From NCBI GenBank assembly GCA_031268215.1, contig JAIRXP010000030.1, positions 108,463 to 156,211 of the forward strand: a stretch of DNA of 47,749 nt, given 5' to 3'. This DNA comes from Bifidobacteriaceae bacterium. GTDB taxonomy: Bacteria; Actinomycetota; Actinomycetes; Actinomycetales; WQXJ01. A program made the translations under genes and the position numbers. The notes beneath the pieces are model-generated. The model ran no database searches, was not told the DNA's origin, and worked only from the letters and a program-made list of their open reading frames with translations. This document shows positions 8,940 to 18,251 of the stretch, piece by piece (position 1 is the stretch's first letter; each line of letters begins with the position of its first letter).

Positions 8940-9629
8940 CTAACTCTTCTCAGTGGTCTTGCGGGACTTCAACACCTGGTCGATCATGCCGTACTCAAGG
9001 GCCTGGTCAGCGGTCAGAATCTTGTCACGTTCGATGTCATCACGGACCTCCGCGGGGCTGCGCTTGGAGTGCTTGGCGATAGTGTCCTCCAGCCATTGGC
9101 GGATCCGCAGGATCTCATTGGCTTGGATCTCAATGTCGCTGGCCTGCGCGTAGGCGCCGCCCTCAAATGCCGGCTGGTGAATCAGCACCCGCGCGTTCGG
9201 CAAGGCCAAACGCAGTCCTGGAGTTCCAGCCGCTAGCACCACCGCCGCCGCCGAGGCGGCCTGCCCCAGGCAAACCGTCTGAATTCGGGGCGTGATGTAC
9301 TGCATGGTGTCGTAGATCGCGGTCAGCGCAGTCATCGAACCGCCCGGCGAGTTGATGTACATGGTGATGTCGCGGTTCGGGTCCTGCGATTCCAAGACCA
9401 GCAGCTGCGCCATGATGTCATCCGCAGAAGCGTCATCGATCTGGACGCCCAAGAAGACAATCCGGTCCTCAAAGAGCTTGGCGTACGGGTCTTGCCGTTT
9501 GAATCCGTAAGGCGTGCGCTCTTCGAAGGACGGCAGCACGTAGCGGGCCTGAGGCATAGCTGCGGGCGCCCGGCCAGTGGCCATGGGGGCCAGCGAGCCG
9601 TAGGTCGAACGCGGGTCAATGGTTGTCAT
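8940..9629 (-). CDS. clpP2: ATP-dependent Clp protease proteolytic subunit ClpP2
   Basis: Serine peptidase subunit of the Clp protease. About 229 residues. Ser126 lies in CLGQAASAAAV, His151 in VLIHQP and Asp202 in ERDKILTADQALEYGMID. ARYVLPSFEERTPYG and the GQAASAAAVVLAAGTPG stretch match the ClpP2 type of actinobacteria, which forms a mixed tetradecamer with ClpP1. The ATG at 9629 has GAGGAT in front of it. Another in-frame ATG at 9641 overlaps the clpP1 stop as ATGA. The next minus-strand gene is ddl, so clpX, which often follows clpP2 in this phylum, is not adjacent. Confidence 0.95.
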   Translation of the reverse strand: MTTIDPRSTYGSLAPMATGRAPAAMPQARYVLPSFEERTPYGFKRQDPYAKLFEDRIVFLGVQIDDASADDIMAQLLVLESQDPNRDITMYINSPGGSMTALTAIYDTMQYITPRIQTVCLGQAASAAAVVLAAGTPGLRLALPNARVLIHQPAFEGGAYAQASDIEIQANEILRIRQWLEDTIAKHSKRSPAEVRDDIERDKILTADQALEYGMIDQVLKSRKTTEKS

Positions 9630-9637
9630 CGCTATCC

Positions 9638-10270
9638 TCATCCCTCGCTAGCGGGTTTCTTCTTGGCCGCGCCCCGAACCACCGATTCGTGCGCCACCAC
9701 TTTGTCGATGAAGCCATACTCCAACGCCTCTTGTGCGGTGAACCAGCGGTCCCGGTCAGAGTCCTTGTTGATCTGTTCCGCGGTCTTGCCGGTCTGTTCC
9801 GCGATCAGATCCGCCAGCAACCGCTTCATGTGCAGAATCAGTTCGGCGTTGATGCGGATATCGGTCGCGGTGCCGCCAATCCCACCAGAAGGCTGATGCA
9901 TCATCACACGGGCATGCGGGGTCGCGTAACGCTTCCCTTTGGCGCCAGAGGACAGCAGGAACTGACCCATCGACGCTGCCATGCCCACCGCCACTGTGGC
10001 CACATCCGGCTTGATGTATTGCATGGTGTCGTAGATCGCCATGCCGGCTGTGATCGAGCCGCCAGGCGAGTTGATGTACAGGTAGATGTCCCGGTCCGGA
10101 TCTTCAGCGGCCAGCAGCATCATCTGGGCGCAGATCGCATTGGCATTCTCGTCACGGACCTCTGTGCCAAGCCAGATGATCCGCTCCTTGAGCAGGCGAT
10201 TGAAGATCGAATCGTTCAGACCCATGCCAGGGCCGTCTCCGGCCGCCAGCGCAGGGGATTCCAAGCTCAT
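9638..10270 (-). CDS. clpP1: ATP-dependent Clp protease proteolytic subunit ClpP1
   Basis: Second Clp peptidase subunit, 210 residues. The triad is Ser100 in [10 protein letters not shown], His125 in VMMHQPSGG and Asp174 in [31 protein letters not shown] and [20 protein letters not shown] are typical. It is followed directly by clpP2, so the two subunits of the hetero-oligomer are made together. The ATG is preceded by GAGGGAG at about nine bases. The 176-base gap to tig could hold its own promoter. I looked for a ClgR-type CGC-N5-GCG operator just upstream and did not find a convincing one. Confidence 0.96.
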   Translation of the reverse strand: MSLESPALAAGDGPGMGLNDSIFNRLLKERIIWLGTEVRDENANAICAQMMLLAAEDPDRDIYLYINSPGGSITAGMAIYDTMQYIKPDVATVAVGMAASMGQFLLSSGAKGKRYATPHARVMMHQPSGGIGGTATDIRINAELILHMKRLLADLIAEQTGKTAEQINKDSDRDRWFTAQEALEYGFIDKVVAHESVVRGAAKKKPASEG

Positions 10271-10446
10271 TTACGAACTCCCTCTCGTGGTCTATTAGCT
10301 GATGACGACCCTAACCTTCAGCGGGGGCCACCGTGGGGCGGCCCGGCCCAGTTTCGCTACCGGCGTGCAAATCCAGGCCTTACGAGACTTGCCTCAGGCG
10401 GCAAACCGGCCTGGCGGCATCGGCCGCAGAAGCGCCCCGAGCCCGG

Positions 10447-11883
10447 TCAGGAGCCTTCCTGGTCCGCCTCAGCCAAAGCCTCAAGGTCAATGCCAATCTC
10501 CGCGGCCAGCCCAGCCGCCAGCGCATCCTGGTCCGCGGCGGTGTCACCATCACGCTCCGCCAACGCCTGATCCACCGCATCGTCCAGAGGGCCGCTCTCC
10601 GGGGCGGCGGGTGCCAAACGCGACCGGATGTCAACCGCCGCGCCATCAGCGTCTTCGACCGTGATCTGGCGCAATGCTTCCACCGAAGCTTTATTGCGGA
10701 GCAGCTCAGCGTAGAAGTGGGGCAACTCACCGCTCTGGGCGGCGGTATTGACGAAGGTCGCCGGATCAATGCCGTACGCCTCAGCCGTCTGTCCCACGAA
10801 TCCGACTAGTTCCTGCGGCGCGGCGGTCACCCCTAGGTGCTGGACCAGGGCGTCCACCAACAATTGGGTACGGATCGCCTTGATCGAATCGGCCTGGTAT
10901 TCGGCTGCCGCTTCGGCGTCATCGGCCGGTTTGCCGTCCCGTTCCAGGCGGGCCTCAGCGTCCGCCTGGACAACGCCGGGCGGGGCCGGGAAGTCGAGTG
11001 TGGCGAGCAGGTGATCAATCAGCTTGTCTTGGGCTTCGATCACTTGATCCCGCTCAGCCAGCAGGGCGGCGGACCGGGCCATCTCCTGGCGCAGTTCCTC
11101 GATGGTGTCGAATTCGCTCGCCAGTTCGGCGAAATCATCATCCGCGGGCGGCAATTCGCGTTCCCTTACCGCCGTCAGCTTGACCGTCACCAGGGCCTCT
11201 TCGCCTGCCCTGCCACCGCCAGCCAACGGCGACTTGAACGTCGTGGTTTCTTCGGCGGAGAGCCCATCAAGGGCCTCGTCGATTCCCTCCAGCATTTCGC
11301 CGGAGCCAATCTGGTAAGAGATGCCGGCCACCGAGTCGATCTCTTCGCCATCGATCTCCGCCTTGAGGTCGATGGTCACGAAGTCGCCGTCCTGGGCGGG
11401 CCGGTCCACGCCCTTGAGCGAAGCGAACCGTTCACGCAGCCCGTCCACCAAACCATCGACTCTTTCATCGGTCACATCAACGGATGCGACTGTGACCTTG
11501 ATCAGGGACAAGTCCGGTATTGCGATCTCCGGGCGGACCTCAACCGTGGCGGTGAATTCAAAGTCGGGTTCGCTGGCGGCCGGGTCTGGCTTCCGGCTGA
11601 TGTCAACTTCAGGGCCGGCCATGGGCTGGAGTTTGTGCTCATCAAGTGCGGCGCGGTACCAATCGTCCAGAGAGTCGCTCATCGCCTGTTCGATCACCAC
11701 ACCGCGGCCAACGCGTTGGTCGATTATCCGCGCTGGGACTTTCCCGGGCCGGAATCCGGGAACTGAAATCTGGCCAGAAATCTCTTTGTAGGCCTGATCC
11801 AGTGCGGGTTTGAGGTCCTGCGCGGCGACCTCCACGGTCAGCTTGATCTTGGTCGGCTCAAGCGTTTCGACAGCGCTCTTCAC
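10447..11883 (-). CDS. tig: Trigger factor (ribosome-associated chaperone)
   Basis: Peptidyl-prolyl isomerase and chaperone that binds ribosomal protein L23 at the exit tunnel. About 478 residues. The start is the GTG at 11883, reading VKSAVETLEPTKIKLTVEV, with AGGAGA eight bases upstream. The ribosome-binding signature GFRPGKVP lies at about 43-50, the FKBP-type domain follows (about 150-235, from GDFVTIDLKAEIDGEEI), then the helical C-terminal arms and an acidic tail of about 60 residues. The frame is open for 46 more codons upstream, but that part has no family similarity. The tig-clpP1-clpP2 order is common in the phylum. Confidence 0.95.
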   Translation of the reverse strand: MKSAVETLEPTKIKLTVEVAAQDLKPALDQAYKEISGQISVPGFRPGKVPARIIDQRVGRGVVIEQAMSDSLDDWYRAALDEHKLQPMAGPEVDISRKPDPAASEPDFEFTATVEVRPEIAIPDLSLIKVTVASVDVTDERVDGLVDGLRERFASLKGVDRPAQDGDFVTIDLKAEIDGEEIDSVAGISYQIGSGEMLEGIDEALDGLSAEETTTFKSPLAGGGRAGEEALVTVKLTAVRERELPPADDDFAELASEFDTIEELRQEMARSAALLAERDQVIEAQDKLIDHLLATLDFPAPPGVVQADAEARLERDGKPADDAEAAAEYQADSIKAIRTQLLVDALVQHLGVTAAPQELVGFVGQTAEAYGIDPATFVNTAAQSGELPHFYAELLRNKASVEALRQITVEDADGAAVDIRSRLAPAAPESGPLDDAVDQALAERDGDTAADQDALAAGLAAEIGIDLEALAEADQEGS

Positions 11884-11950
11884 TTCATGTTCTCCTGGGA
11901 ATCTAAAGACTGGCGCGGCCAGGGCCATCCCAGCGCGCATAAGCCCGCCT

Positions 11951-11956
11951 AGTCTA
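11951..11956 (-). promoter_or_regulatory. Putative tig promoter -10 element
   Basis: TAGACT on the minus strand fits TANNNT and lies about 68 bases before the tig GTG, leaving room for a normal leader with the AGGAGA ribosome-binding site. No clear -35 sequence is seen at 16-18 bases. The 233-base gap between ftsQ and tig holds nothing else that I can support. Confidence 0.3.
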
Positions 11957-12116
11957 TCCGCTCGCGGGCCCGGTCTTGGCCGCACCGCCGCCGGGGCCTG
12001 GAAGCACGGCCCAACCGTCACACCGGTCCGGAACGCGGGGGCGCCACGGAACGCTGCCTAACGGCTGGGTGCCGTACTCCCGCCACCTCAACACGGACCC
12101 GACTCGGGATATTCCG

Positions 12117-13121
12117 TTAACGGACAAAGGGAAACTCAGGAGCGGTGACGTCGATTGACTTCACCTTGGGCTGCTTCAGCAGAACCTCCACGGCCGCCGC
12201 TTTGACGGCCGCTTGCGACGAATCACCCCAGAAAACCTCGATGCCGTCGGCTAGCGTGAGCGCCACCGTGTCCTCGGTTTCAGCGCCCATGGACACGACC
12301 TGCACCACCAACCATTCGGGAAGCGATGCCGCCACACGCAGCACAGATTCGACCGTTCGGCGGTTGTCCTCGGTTAGCGGCACGGCGATGACCGGCAAGT
12401 CCTCAGGGGCTTTCTCTACAGAGGCGACGGGCTCCGCCTGGGCGTCGAGCAGGACATAGGCGGAGCCGTCTTTGACCGCCGCTGAGGCCACCCTGGGTTC
12501 TAGGTTCACCACCAGGCCAGTTGGCCAAGCCCGAGTGACGGTCGCCCGTTTGACAGCGGGCAATGCCATCAGGCGTTGTTCGGTCAGGCGCGGGCTGAGC
12601 CTAACCAGGGGTATCCCGACATCCTTGCCCAGCACGTCGGAAACTTCTTCTCGATCAATCCAGCCGCCCAGCCCGGACACTTCGATGTCCCCGGCCCGCA
12701 CAGCGAAGACGGGCGAGAACCACAACACCGCCGCCGCGCCAGCCAGCACTGCGGCCGGCACCAGCCATTTCATGACCCGCGCCACCCCGGCCCAGCGAGC
12801 CGCCTTGCGGCGCGCCTGGAACGCGTCCTGGCTACGCTTAGCCGCTGCTTCTGAGGCTCCCGCCCGGGTCGGCGCCGGGCCTGGCGGCGGCGACGAAACC
12901 CCGCCACGCCGCACCGCCGGGGACTTGCTTGGCCGGGGCGCGCCGGCTGAACCAGTCGAACCGGCCCCGCCCGAACGGGTTCCCCCCGAACCTCCAGACC
13001 GGGCCGGCCTTGGGGCGACGGACCGGTTGGCGGACCGCCCGCTAGGGCGGCTGCCGGCCGCGCCCTTCGGGGTGGGTGTCGTAGATGGCCGGCCTAAGCC
13101 CAGCCAGGTGGCCAGGCTCAT
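12117..13121 (-). CDS. ftsQ: Cell division protein FtsQ (DivIB)
   Basis: Bitopic divisome protein that links early and late division proteins. 334 residues: a cytoplasmic N-terminal region of about 115 residues rich in Pro, Ser, Gly and Arg, a transmembrane helix at about 117-140 and a POTRA domain beginning VRAGDIEVSGLGGWIDREEV, followed by the FtsQ beta domain. The long disordered N-terminus is common in actinobacteria. The ATG overlaps the murC stop by four bases. It is the last gene of the dcw series here. ftsZ, which normally follows ftsQ, is absent and the next gene on this strand is tig. Confidence 0.92.
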   Translation of the reverse strand: MSLATWLGLGRPSTTPTPKGAAGSRPSGRSANRSVAPRPARSGGSGGTRSGGAGSTGSAGAPRPSKSPAVRRGGVSSPPPGPAPTRAGASEAAAKRSQDAFQARRKAARWAGVARVMKWLVPAAVLAGAAAVLWFSPVFAVRAGDIEVSGLGGWIDREEVSDVLGKDVGIPLVRLSPRLTEQRLMALPAVKRATVTRAWPTGLVVNLEPRVASAAVKDGSAYVLLDAQAEPVASVEKAPEDLPVIAVPLTEDNRRTVESVLRVAASLPEWLVVQVVSMGAETEDTVALTLADGIEVFWGDSSQAAVKAAAVEVLLKQPKVKSIDVTAPEFPFVR

Positions 13122-14431
13122 TGATCTTGAATCTCCCGCTGACGGGCCGTCAGGGCGGCCATGATCGGCTGGCCCAAACTGGTCACGTCGCCAGCGCCCA
13201 TAGTCAGCACCAGATCACCAGGCTTGGCGCCCGCCGCCACCAGGCCAGGGACCGTCGCGAAATCACGCAGCCAAACGGCTTCCCGCCCAGCCGGCATAGC
13301 GGCAGCGATCAGCCCAGAATCCACGCCCGGCTTGGGGTCCTCCCGGGCCCCATAGACGTCCAGCAGCCAGATCACATCAGCGGCCGCCAGCGCGGCGGCG
13401 AAGCCCGCCGCGAACTGTTCGGTCCGCGAATAGAGATGAGGTTGGAAGACCACCAGCACCCGGCCAGCGCCCACCCGTTCACGCGCCGCCGCCAGCGTCG
13501 CGGAGATCTCATCAGGATGATGCGCATAGTCATCGAATAGGCTCACGCCGTTCGCCTCCCCCCGGGCCTCGAAGCGCCGGGCGGTACCGGCGAAACGGGA
13601 CAGTCCGGCCCGGGCCTCAGCCCGGCTCGCCCCGAGCCATTCAGCGGCCAGACCAGCGGCTGCAGCGTCCAATTCAAGGTGCCGACCAACCAGCCCTAAG
13701 CCCGTCCAGCCTTCCTCGTAGACCACGATTTGGGGCGCTCCAGGCCGGCCTTCCAGCCAACCCGCCAATCTGGCGCCGCCCTCATCACTGGTCCCAACTA
13801 TCAACGCGCCGCCCGGCCGGATTCGCTCAGTGAAACGGCGAAAGGCCGCAAAATAGGCCTCTGGCGTGCCGTAATGGTCCAAATGATCCACACCAATATT
13901 GGTGACCACCGCCACCAGCGGCGAATAGTTGAAGAAAGACTCGTCGGATTCATCCGCCTCGATCACCATTACGTCATCCGCGCCGATGTGAGCCCCAGAA
14001 CCACGCCCCACCAGTGTTGAACCAATGGCGTAAGACGGATCGGTCCCAGCGCCCTCCAGGGCCGCGACAACCATCGCGGAAGTCGTGGTCTTGCCGTGCG
14101 TCCCCGCCACCGCTACCAGCCGCCGCCCCTCCGCGATCCGCGCCAGCGCCCGTGACCGGTGCTCCACGACCAGACCGTCGCGCTCCCGCGCTGCCACCAG
14201 TTCAGCGTTGTCTGGCTTGATGGCGCTAGAAATCACTAAACGGCCGATGCCGTCCAAGTGAGTCGGGCAGTGGCCCACCGACGTGGTCACGCCTAACGCC
14301 CGCAGCCGCGCCAGCGCCGGTGAATCGCTCCCGTCACAGCCCGACACGACCGCGCCTCGGCCAGCCTCCAGTTCGGCTATCGCCGCCATGCCGACTCCCC
14401 CAACCCCCATCAAATGCACCGATTCAGGCAC
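13118..14431 (-). CDS. murC: UDP-N-acetylmuramate--L-alanine ligase
   Basis: Cytoplasmic ligase adding the first amino acid, L-Ala, to UDP-MurNAc. It begins ESVHLMGVGGVGMAAIAELE (Rossmann-like N-domain), has the ATP P-loop AGTHGKTTTSAM at about 110, DESDESF and NIGVDHLDHYG in the central domain, and FDDYAHHPDEI in the C-terminal domain. The start is uncertain: GTG at 14431 (8-base overlap with murG) is my choice. TTG at 14449 and GTG at 14419 are alternatives. About 437 residues. It lies between murG and ftsQ, both overlapping, so translation is coupled. Confidence 0.95.
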   Translation of the reverse strand: MPESVHLMGVGGVGMAAIAELEAGRGAVVSGCDGSDSPALARLRALGVTTSVGHCPTHLDGIGRLVISSAIKPDNAELVAARERDGLVVEHRSRALARIAEGRRLVAVAGTHGKTTTSAMVVAALEGAGTDPSYAIGSTLVGRGSGAHIGADDVMVIEADESDESFFNYSPLVAVVTNIGVDHLDHYGTPEAYFAAFRRFTERIRPGGALIVGTSDEGGARLAGWLEGRPGAPQIVVYEEGWTGLGLVGRHLELDAAAAGLAAEWLGASRAEARAGLSRFAGTARRFEARGEANGVSLFDDYAHHPDEISATLAAARERVGAGRVLVVFQPHLYSRTEQFAAGFAAALAAADVIWLLDVYGAREDPKPGVDSGLIAAAMPAGREAVWLRDFATVPGLVAAGAKPGDLVLTMGAGDVTSLGQPIMAALTARQREIQDQ

Positions 14432-15515
14432 CAGGCACCGCCTGTTCAATCATGTCCGCCAGACGTTCGGCGCCGTCTGGTATGCCGACCGAGCGGGCCG
14501 CCTCAGCCATCAGGGCCAGACGCTCCGGATTCGTCAGGAGGTCAACCAGGTTCTTGGCCGCCCAATCAGCGAAATCACCGTCCTGGACCAGCACGGCCCC
14601 GCCGGCCTCCACCAGATCAACGGCATTAAGGCGCTGTTCGCCGTTGCCCACAGGCAAGGGCACCAGCACCGATGGCAACCCCACGCAGGCCAGTTCACTG
14701 ACCGCGCCAGCGCCCGCCCGCTGGACGGCCAAATCCGCCGCCGCCAACGCCATTTCCATCTCTTCGAGGTATTCCAGGACGTGGAAACGCTCAGCGCCGT
14801 CAATCCCACGAACGGCCCGGGCTACCGGGGCGGCTTTGCCCCGGCCAGTCAAGTGGAGCACTTGGGCCCCGGCCGCCAACAGCGGTCCAGCTACGGCCAC
14901 GATGGCCTGGTTGAGGTTGGCCGCGCCCAATGACCCACCCGACACCAGCAGCGTTGGCCGGTCCGGCTCCAAACCCAGCGATTCGCGGGCTCGCGGCCGC
15001 GAAACATCCCGGTCCAAACGAGCCAACTCGGAGCGCAAAGGCATGCCGACCAGCTTGGCTCCAGGCAATTCGGTCCGCGCAAACGCCACTCCTACAGCCG
15101 CCGCCCGGGCGGCACCCCACCGGTTGGCCAAACCAGGGCGGGCGTTGGCCTCATGGACAATGATCGGCAGACCAGCCTTGGCCGCTACCCGGTAGACCGG
15201 TGTGGCGACGTATCCGCCAAATCCAACGACGGCATCGGGCTCAAATTCGGCTAGGAGGTCACGCAGGCTGGCGACGGCGCGCATCCATAGCCCCGGGAAA
15301 CGCACAGCGTATCCCCCCGGCCGGCGCGGCAGGGGCACCTTTGGAATGATCACCAGCTCCAGGCCAGCCGCCGGAACCAGCTCAGCCTCCAGGCCCTCGG
15401 CCGTCCCCACGGCCCGGAGCTGGGCGTCCAAGTCGCGCCGACGGAGTTCCTTGGCCGTCGCCAGCAACGGCCCAACGTGGCCAAAGGTGCCGCCGCCCGC
15501 CAGAATCAGTCTCAT
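14424..15515 (-). CDS. murG: UDP-GlcNAc:lipid I N-acetylglucosaminyltransferase
   Basis: Peripheral membrane glycosyltransferase making lipid II from lipid I and UDP-GlcNAc. 363 residues, GT-B fold. The N-terminal lipid-binding loop is GGGTFGHVGPLLA, where most MurG have GGGTAGHVxPxLA. VGFGGYVATPVY and IVHEANARPGLANR follow. The nucleotide-binding half has LLVSGGSLGAANLNQAI, RAGAGAVSELACVGLPSVLVPLP and the Q-R-L-N-A loop. The ATG overlaps ftsW by four bases. At its 3' end it overlaps murC. Confidence 0.96.
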   Translation of the reverse strand: MRLILAGGGTFGHVGPLLATAKELRRRDLDAQLRAVGTAEGLEAELVPAAGLELVIIPKVPLPRRPGGYAVRFPGLWMRAVASLRDLLAEFEPDAVVGFGGYVATPVYRVAAKAGLPIIVHEANARPGLANRWGAARAAAVGVAFARTELPGAKLVGMPLRSELARLDRDVSRPRARESLGLEPDRPTLLVSGGSLGAANLNQAIVAVAGPLLAAGAQVLHLTGRGKAAPVARAVRGIDGAERFHVLEYLEEMEMALAAADLAVQRAGAGAVSELACVGLPSVLVPLPVGNGEQRLNAVDLVEAGGAVLVQDGDFADWAAKNLVDLLTNPERLALMAEAARSVGIPDGAERLADMIEQAVPGA

Positions 15516-16858
15516 GGCCCATCTCCCAGCCGACCGTCCCGCGGCCTCCGGGCCACCCGGCCGGGTCTGACGGCGCGTCCGCCGGAGACGCTACGCCCGC
15601 CGCCCGCGCTCACCCCGGCGTACATGTCAGCCCCAACTGGCACCGCGTCAACCACTGAACCAATCCGGTCTGCCCGGCGCCGCCGCAAGGTCAGCGCCGA
15701 TCTGACCTCCGGGTCGGTCCGCATCAAACCGAAGGTGATACCAATGGCCATCAGACAACTCACCAGAGCGGACCCGCCGTCCGAAACAAACGGCAGCGGC
15801 ACGCCCACCACTGGCAACAGTTTGATCACCATCCCCATATTGATCAGGGCCTGCCCCTCGATCCAGCAGCCAATCGCCCCAACCGCCACCTGGACACTGC
15901 GGTCGGGATGCAAGCGCACGATCTGGAACAAACCGAACCCCAGGACGCCGAACAGCGCCAGTATGGTGAGGGTGCCCGCCAAGCCCAACTCTTCGCCAAT
16001 GATGGCGAAGATGAAATCCGATTCAGCTTGGGACAAGTACAGCCATTTGCCGCGTGAGGCGCCCAGGCCGGCGCCGAACCAACCCCCGGAGGCTAACGAA
16101 TACCCCGCCTGTTGAATCTGCCAGCAAAGGTCCGGCAGTTGGTCGCATAATTCCGGGTTGTAGGTCACCTTGAAACGGTCCAGCCGGTGCTCGGCTCCCG
16201 ACACAGCCACCCAGGCCAGCACACCCATGACAGCGGTCAGAGCCGCCAGTTTGGACCAGGGCACACCAGCCAGGACCAACGCGCCAAGGGCCATCACGCC
16301 GATCACCAGAGCGGTGCCGGCGTCATCTCCCATGACGACAAGAGTCAAACTCATTCCAATCCCGATCAGCCCCGGGAATGTCAGATCTGACCACCTGGTC
16401 AAGGCGTCCTTCTTCAGCGCCAGTACCGAGCCGAGCCATAACGCCAACCCGAGCTTAATGAACTCGGACGGCTGGACGGTCCATTGGCCATTCAAGCAAA
16501 GCCAGTTCTTGTTGCCGCCGCTGCCGCAGCCCAGAGGGGTCACAAACACCATTAGCTGCAAGACTAGGGCTAGCACCAGTCCGCCCCAGGCGACCGCCCG
16601 GCCTTGCCAGCGCCGGTAATGGTAATGGGCCAGTCCCAACCAGCGGTGACAATGCGCCAAGCCTAAGGCCAGGACAGTCCCGGCCACCGCCCATTTGACT
16701 TGGCCAAGGCCAACCGCGTACGGATTCTTGTCCGAATCCAGGGCCGTGATCGTGTTCGCGGACATAATCATGAACAGGCCAATGACAGTCAGCATAATGA
16801 CCGGGATGAGCACCATCAGGTAGGCCACCCGCAGCGAGCGTAAGCGTTCAGGTGCCAT
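15512..16858 (-). CDS. ftsW: Septal peptidoglycan polymerase FtsW (SEDS family)
   Basis: Multi-pass membrane glycosyltransferase that polymerises lipid II at the septum with FtsI. About 448 residues and about ten membrane segments. The first is VAYLMVLIPVIMLTVIGLFM. SGGWFGAGLGASRGKWLYL then SQAESDFIFAIIGEELGLAG form the long extracellular loop, and LPFVSDGGSALVSCLMAIG is the conserved P-x-V-S-x-G-G-S stretch. The ATG at 16858 has GGGGA upstream and overlaps the end of murD by 11 bases. The longer frame to 16939 is not needed. A short Arg-rich C-terminal tail is cytoplasmic. Confidence 0.94.
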   Translation of the reverse strand: MAPERLRSLRVAYLMVLIPVIMLTVIGLFMIMSANTITALDSDKNPYAVGLGQVKWAVAGTVLALGLAHCHRWLGLAHYHYRRWQGRAVAWGGLVLALVLQLMVFVTPLGCGSGGNKNWLCLNGQWTVQPSEFIKLGLALWLGSVLALKKDALTRWSDLTFPGLIGIGMSLTLVVMGDDAGTALVIGVMALGALVLAGVPWSKLAALTAVMGVLAWVAVSGAEHRLDRFKVTYNPELCDQLPDLCWQIQQAGYSLASGGWFGAGLGASRGKWLYLSQAESDFIFAIIGEELGLAGTLTILALFGVLGFGLFQIVRLHPDRSVQVAVGAIGCWIEGQALINMGMVIKLLPVVGVPLPFVSDGGSALVSCLMAIGITFGLMRTDPEVRSALTLRRRRADRIGSVVDAVPVGADMYAGVSAGGGRSVSGGRAVRPGRVARRPRDGRLGDGP

Positions 16859-18251
16859 TGGCGTTCCCCATCTTCGCGACGGCCTGACCGAACTGGCGGC
16901 CCCGGTCCGCGTAGGACTCGAATTGATCCATCGAAGCACCGGCTGGCGCCAGAAGCACCACGTCCCCAGGTGACGCCAGTTGGCTGGCCGCCGCCACAGC
17001 GCGAGTCATGACCTCGGCACCGGGCGGAATCTCCGTTACCGGCACCCCCGGCGCCTCAGCGGCCAGGGCGCCAGCCAGGCCAGCGTGGTCCAGCCCAATT
17101 AGCACCACCGCCTTGATGCGGCTGGCCTGTTCAGCCACCAGCGGACCGAAGCTGGCTCCCTTGGCCAGGCCACCCGCGACCCAGACCACCGAGCCAGGGG
17201 CGAAGGAACTGAGCGAGGCCGCCGCCGCGTGAGCGTTGGTGGCCTTGGAATCATTTACGTAACGAACACCATCAACGGAACCGGCCTCTTCGAGGCGATG
17301 CCGACCAACCTGGAAATCCCGCAGGGCGGCGGCGATCACGTCTGGCGGCGTCCCGTAAGCCAGCGCCAAGGCGGTGGCCGCCAGGGCGTCCGCCACCAGA
17401 TGAGGGGCCAGCCGCCCGGCCGGACCGGCCAGGTGAGAAAGATCATCAAGCGAGAAGAGAGGCTCAGCGTGGCGATAGCGCCGCTCGCTGAAAGCCCGGT
17501 CCATGACCATCCCGTCCACCAGGCCAAGTTCACCCAGGCGCGGCGCGCGCAGGGCGAATCCGGCCAGGCGAGTTCCCGCGCCGGGGCCGGCCGCCTGGCC
17601 GGCCTGAGCCGTTCGCGCCATTTGGGCCACCGCTGGATCCTCTGCGTTGTACACCAACGTGCCTCGGACGCCTTGATAGATGCGGGCCTTGGCGGCATGG
17701 TAGGCAGCCAAGGATCCGTGCCAGTCAATGTGGTCCGGAGCTAAGTTGAGCACAGCCGCCGCCGCCGGGCGCAGCGACCTGGCGTAATGGAGCTGAAAGG
17801 AAGACAGTTCAACGGCGAATGCGTCATACTTGGCCAGGCCCGCGGCCTGGACCAGCGGAGTCCCAACGTTCCCGGCGGCGCAGGCGTTGACTCCGCCGGC
17901 CGTCACCATGGCGGCCAGCATCTCCACGGTGGTGGTCTTGCCGTTGGTTCCGGTGACCGCCAGCCATGGAGCATCCGGCCGGGCCCGCAGCCGCCACGCC
18001 AGCTCGACTTCCGCCCAGACTGGCAAGCCGGCCTGGTCAGCGGCCCGCAGAAGCGGCGAGCTGGGGAGCCAGCCGGGCGAAACTATCAGCAAGTCAAGGC
18101 TGGCTAGGTCAACGTCCCCGGGCTTGGCGGCGCCAGCGGCGGAATCATCAATCAGCGTCAACTCAACACCCAAGGGTTCCAATGCACCAACCACCGCCTG
18201 ACCGGACACCCCCAGGCCCGCCACGCCGACCCGCTGACCATCAAATCTCAC
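16848..18251 (-). CDS. murD: UDP-MurNAc-L-Ala--D-glutamate ligase
   Basis: Adds D-Glu to UDP-MurNAc-L-Ala. 467 residues. The N-terminal GVAGLGVSGQA binds the UDP part, VTGTNGKTTTVEML at about 100-112 is the ATP loop, NLAPDHIDWHGSLAAYHAAK lies in the central domain and NDSKATNAHAA in the C-terminal domain. The GTG start overlaps the mraY stop as GTGA, and the 3' end overlaps ftsW by 11 bases. Confidence 0.96.
   Translation of the reverse strand: MRFDGQRVGVAGLGVSGQAVVGALEPLGVELTLIDDSAAGAAKPGDVDLASLDLLIVSPGWLPSSPLLRAADQAGLPVWAEVELAWRLRARPDAPWLAVTGTNGKTTTVEMLAAMVTAGGVNACAAGNVGTPLVQAAGLAKYDAFAVELSSFQLHYARSLRPAAAAVLNLAPDHIDWHGSLAAYHAAKARIYQGVRGTLVYNAEDPAVAQMARTAQAGQAAGPGAGTRLAGFALRAPRLGELGLVDGMVMDRAFSERRYRHAEPLFSLDDLSHLAGPAGRLAPHLVADALAATALALAYGTPPDVIAAALRDFQVGRHRLEEAGSVDGVRYVNDSKATNAHAAAASLSSFAPGSVVWVAGGLAKGASFGPLVAEQASRIKAVVLIGLDHAGLAGALAAEAPGVPVTEIPPGAEVMTRAVAAASQLASPGDVVLLAPAGASMDQFESYADRGRQFGQAVAKMGNANGT

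Noticed and set aside
10837..11766. 309-codon frame antisense to tig
   Set aside because: The third-position GC bias of tig keeps the opposite strand open. The sense protein is a clear trigger factor.
12030..12110. Possible tRNA-Leu-like sequence between tig and ftsQ
   Set aside because: Superficial similarity only. No T-loop consensus and no acceptor stem.
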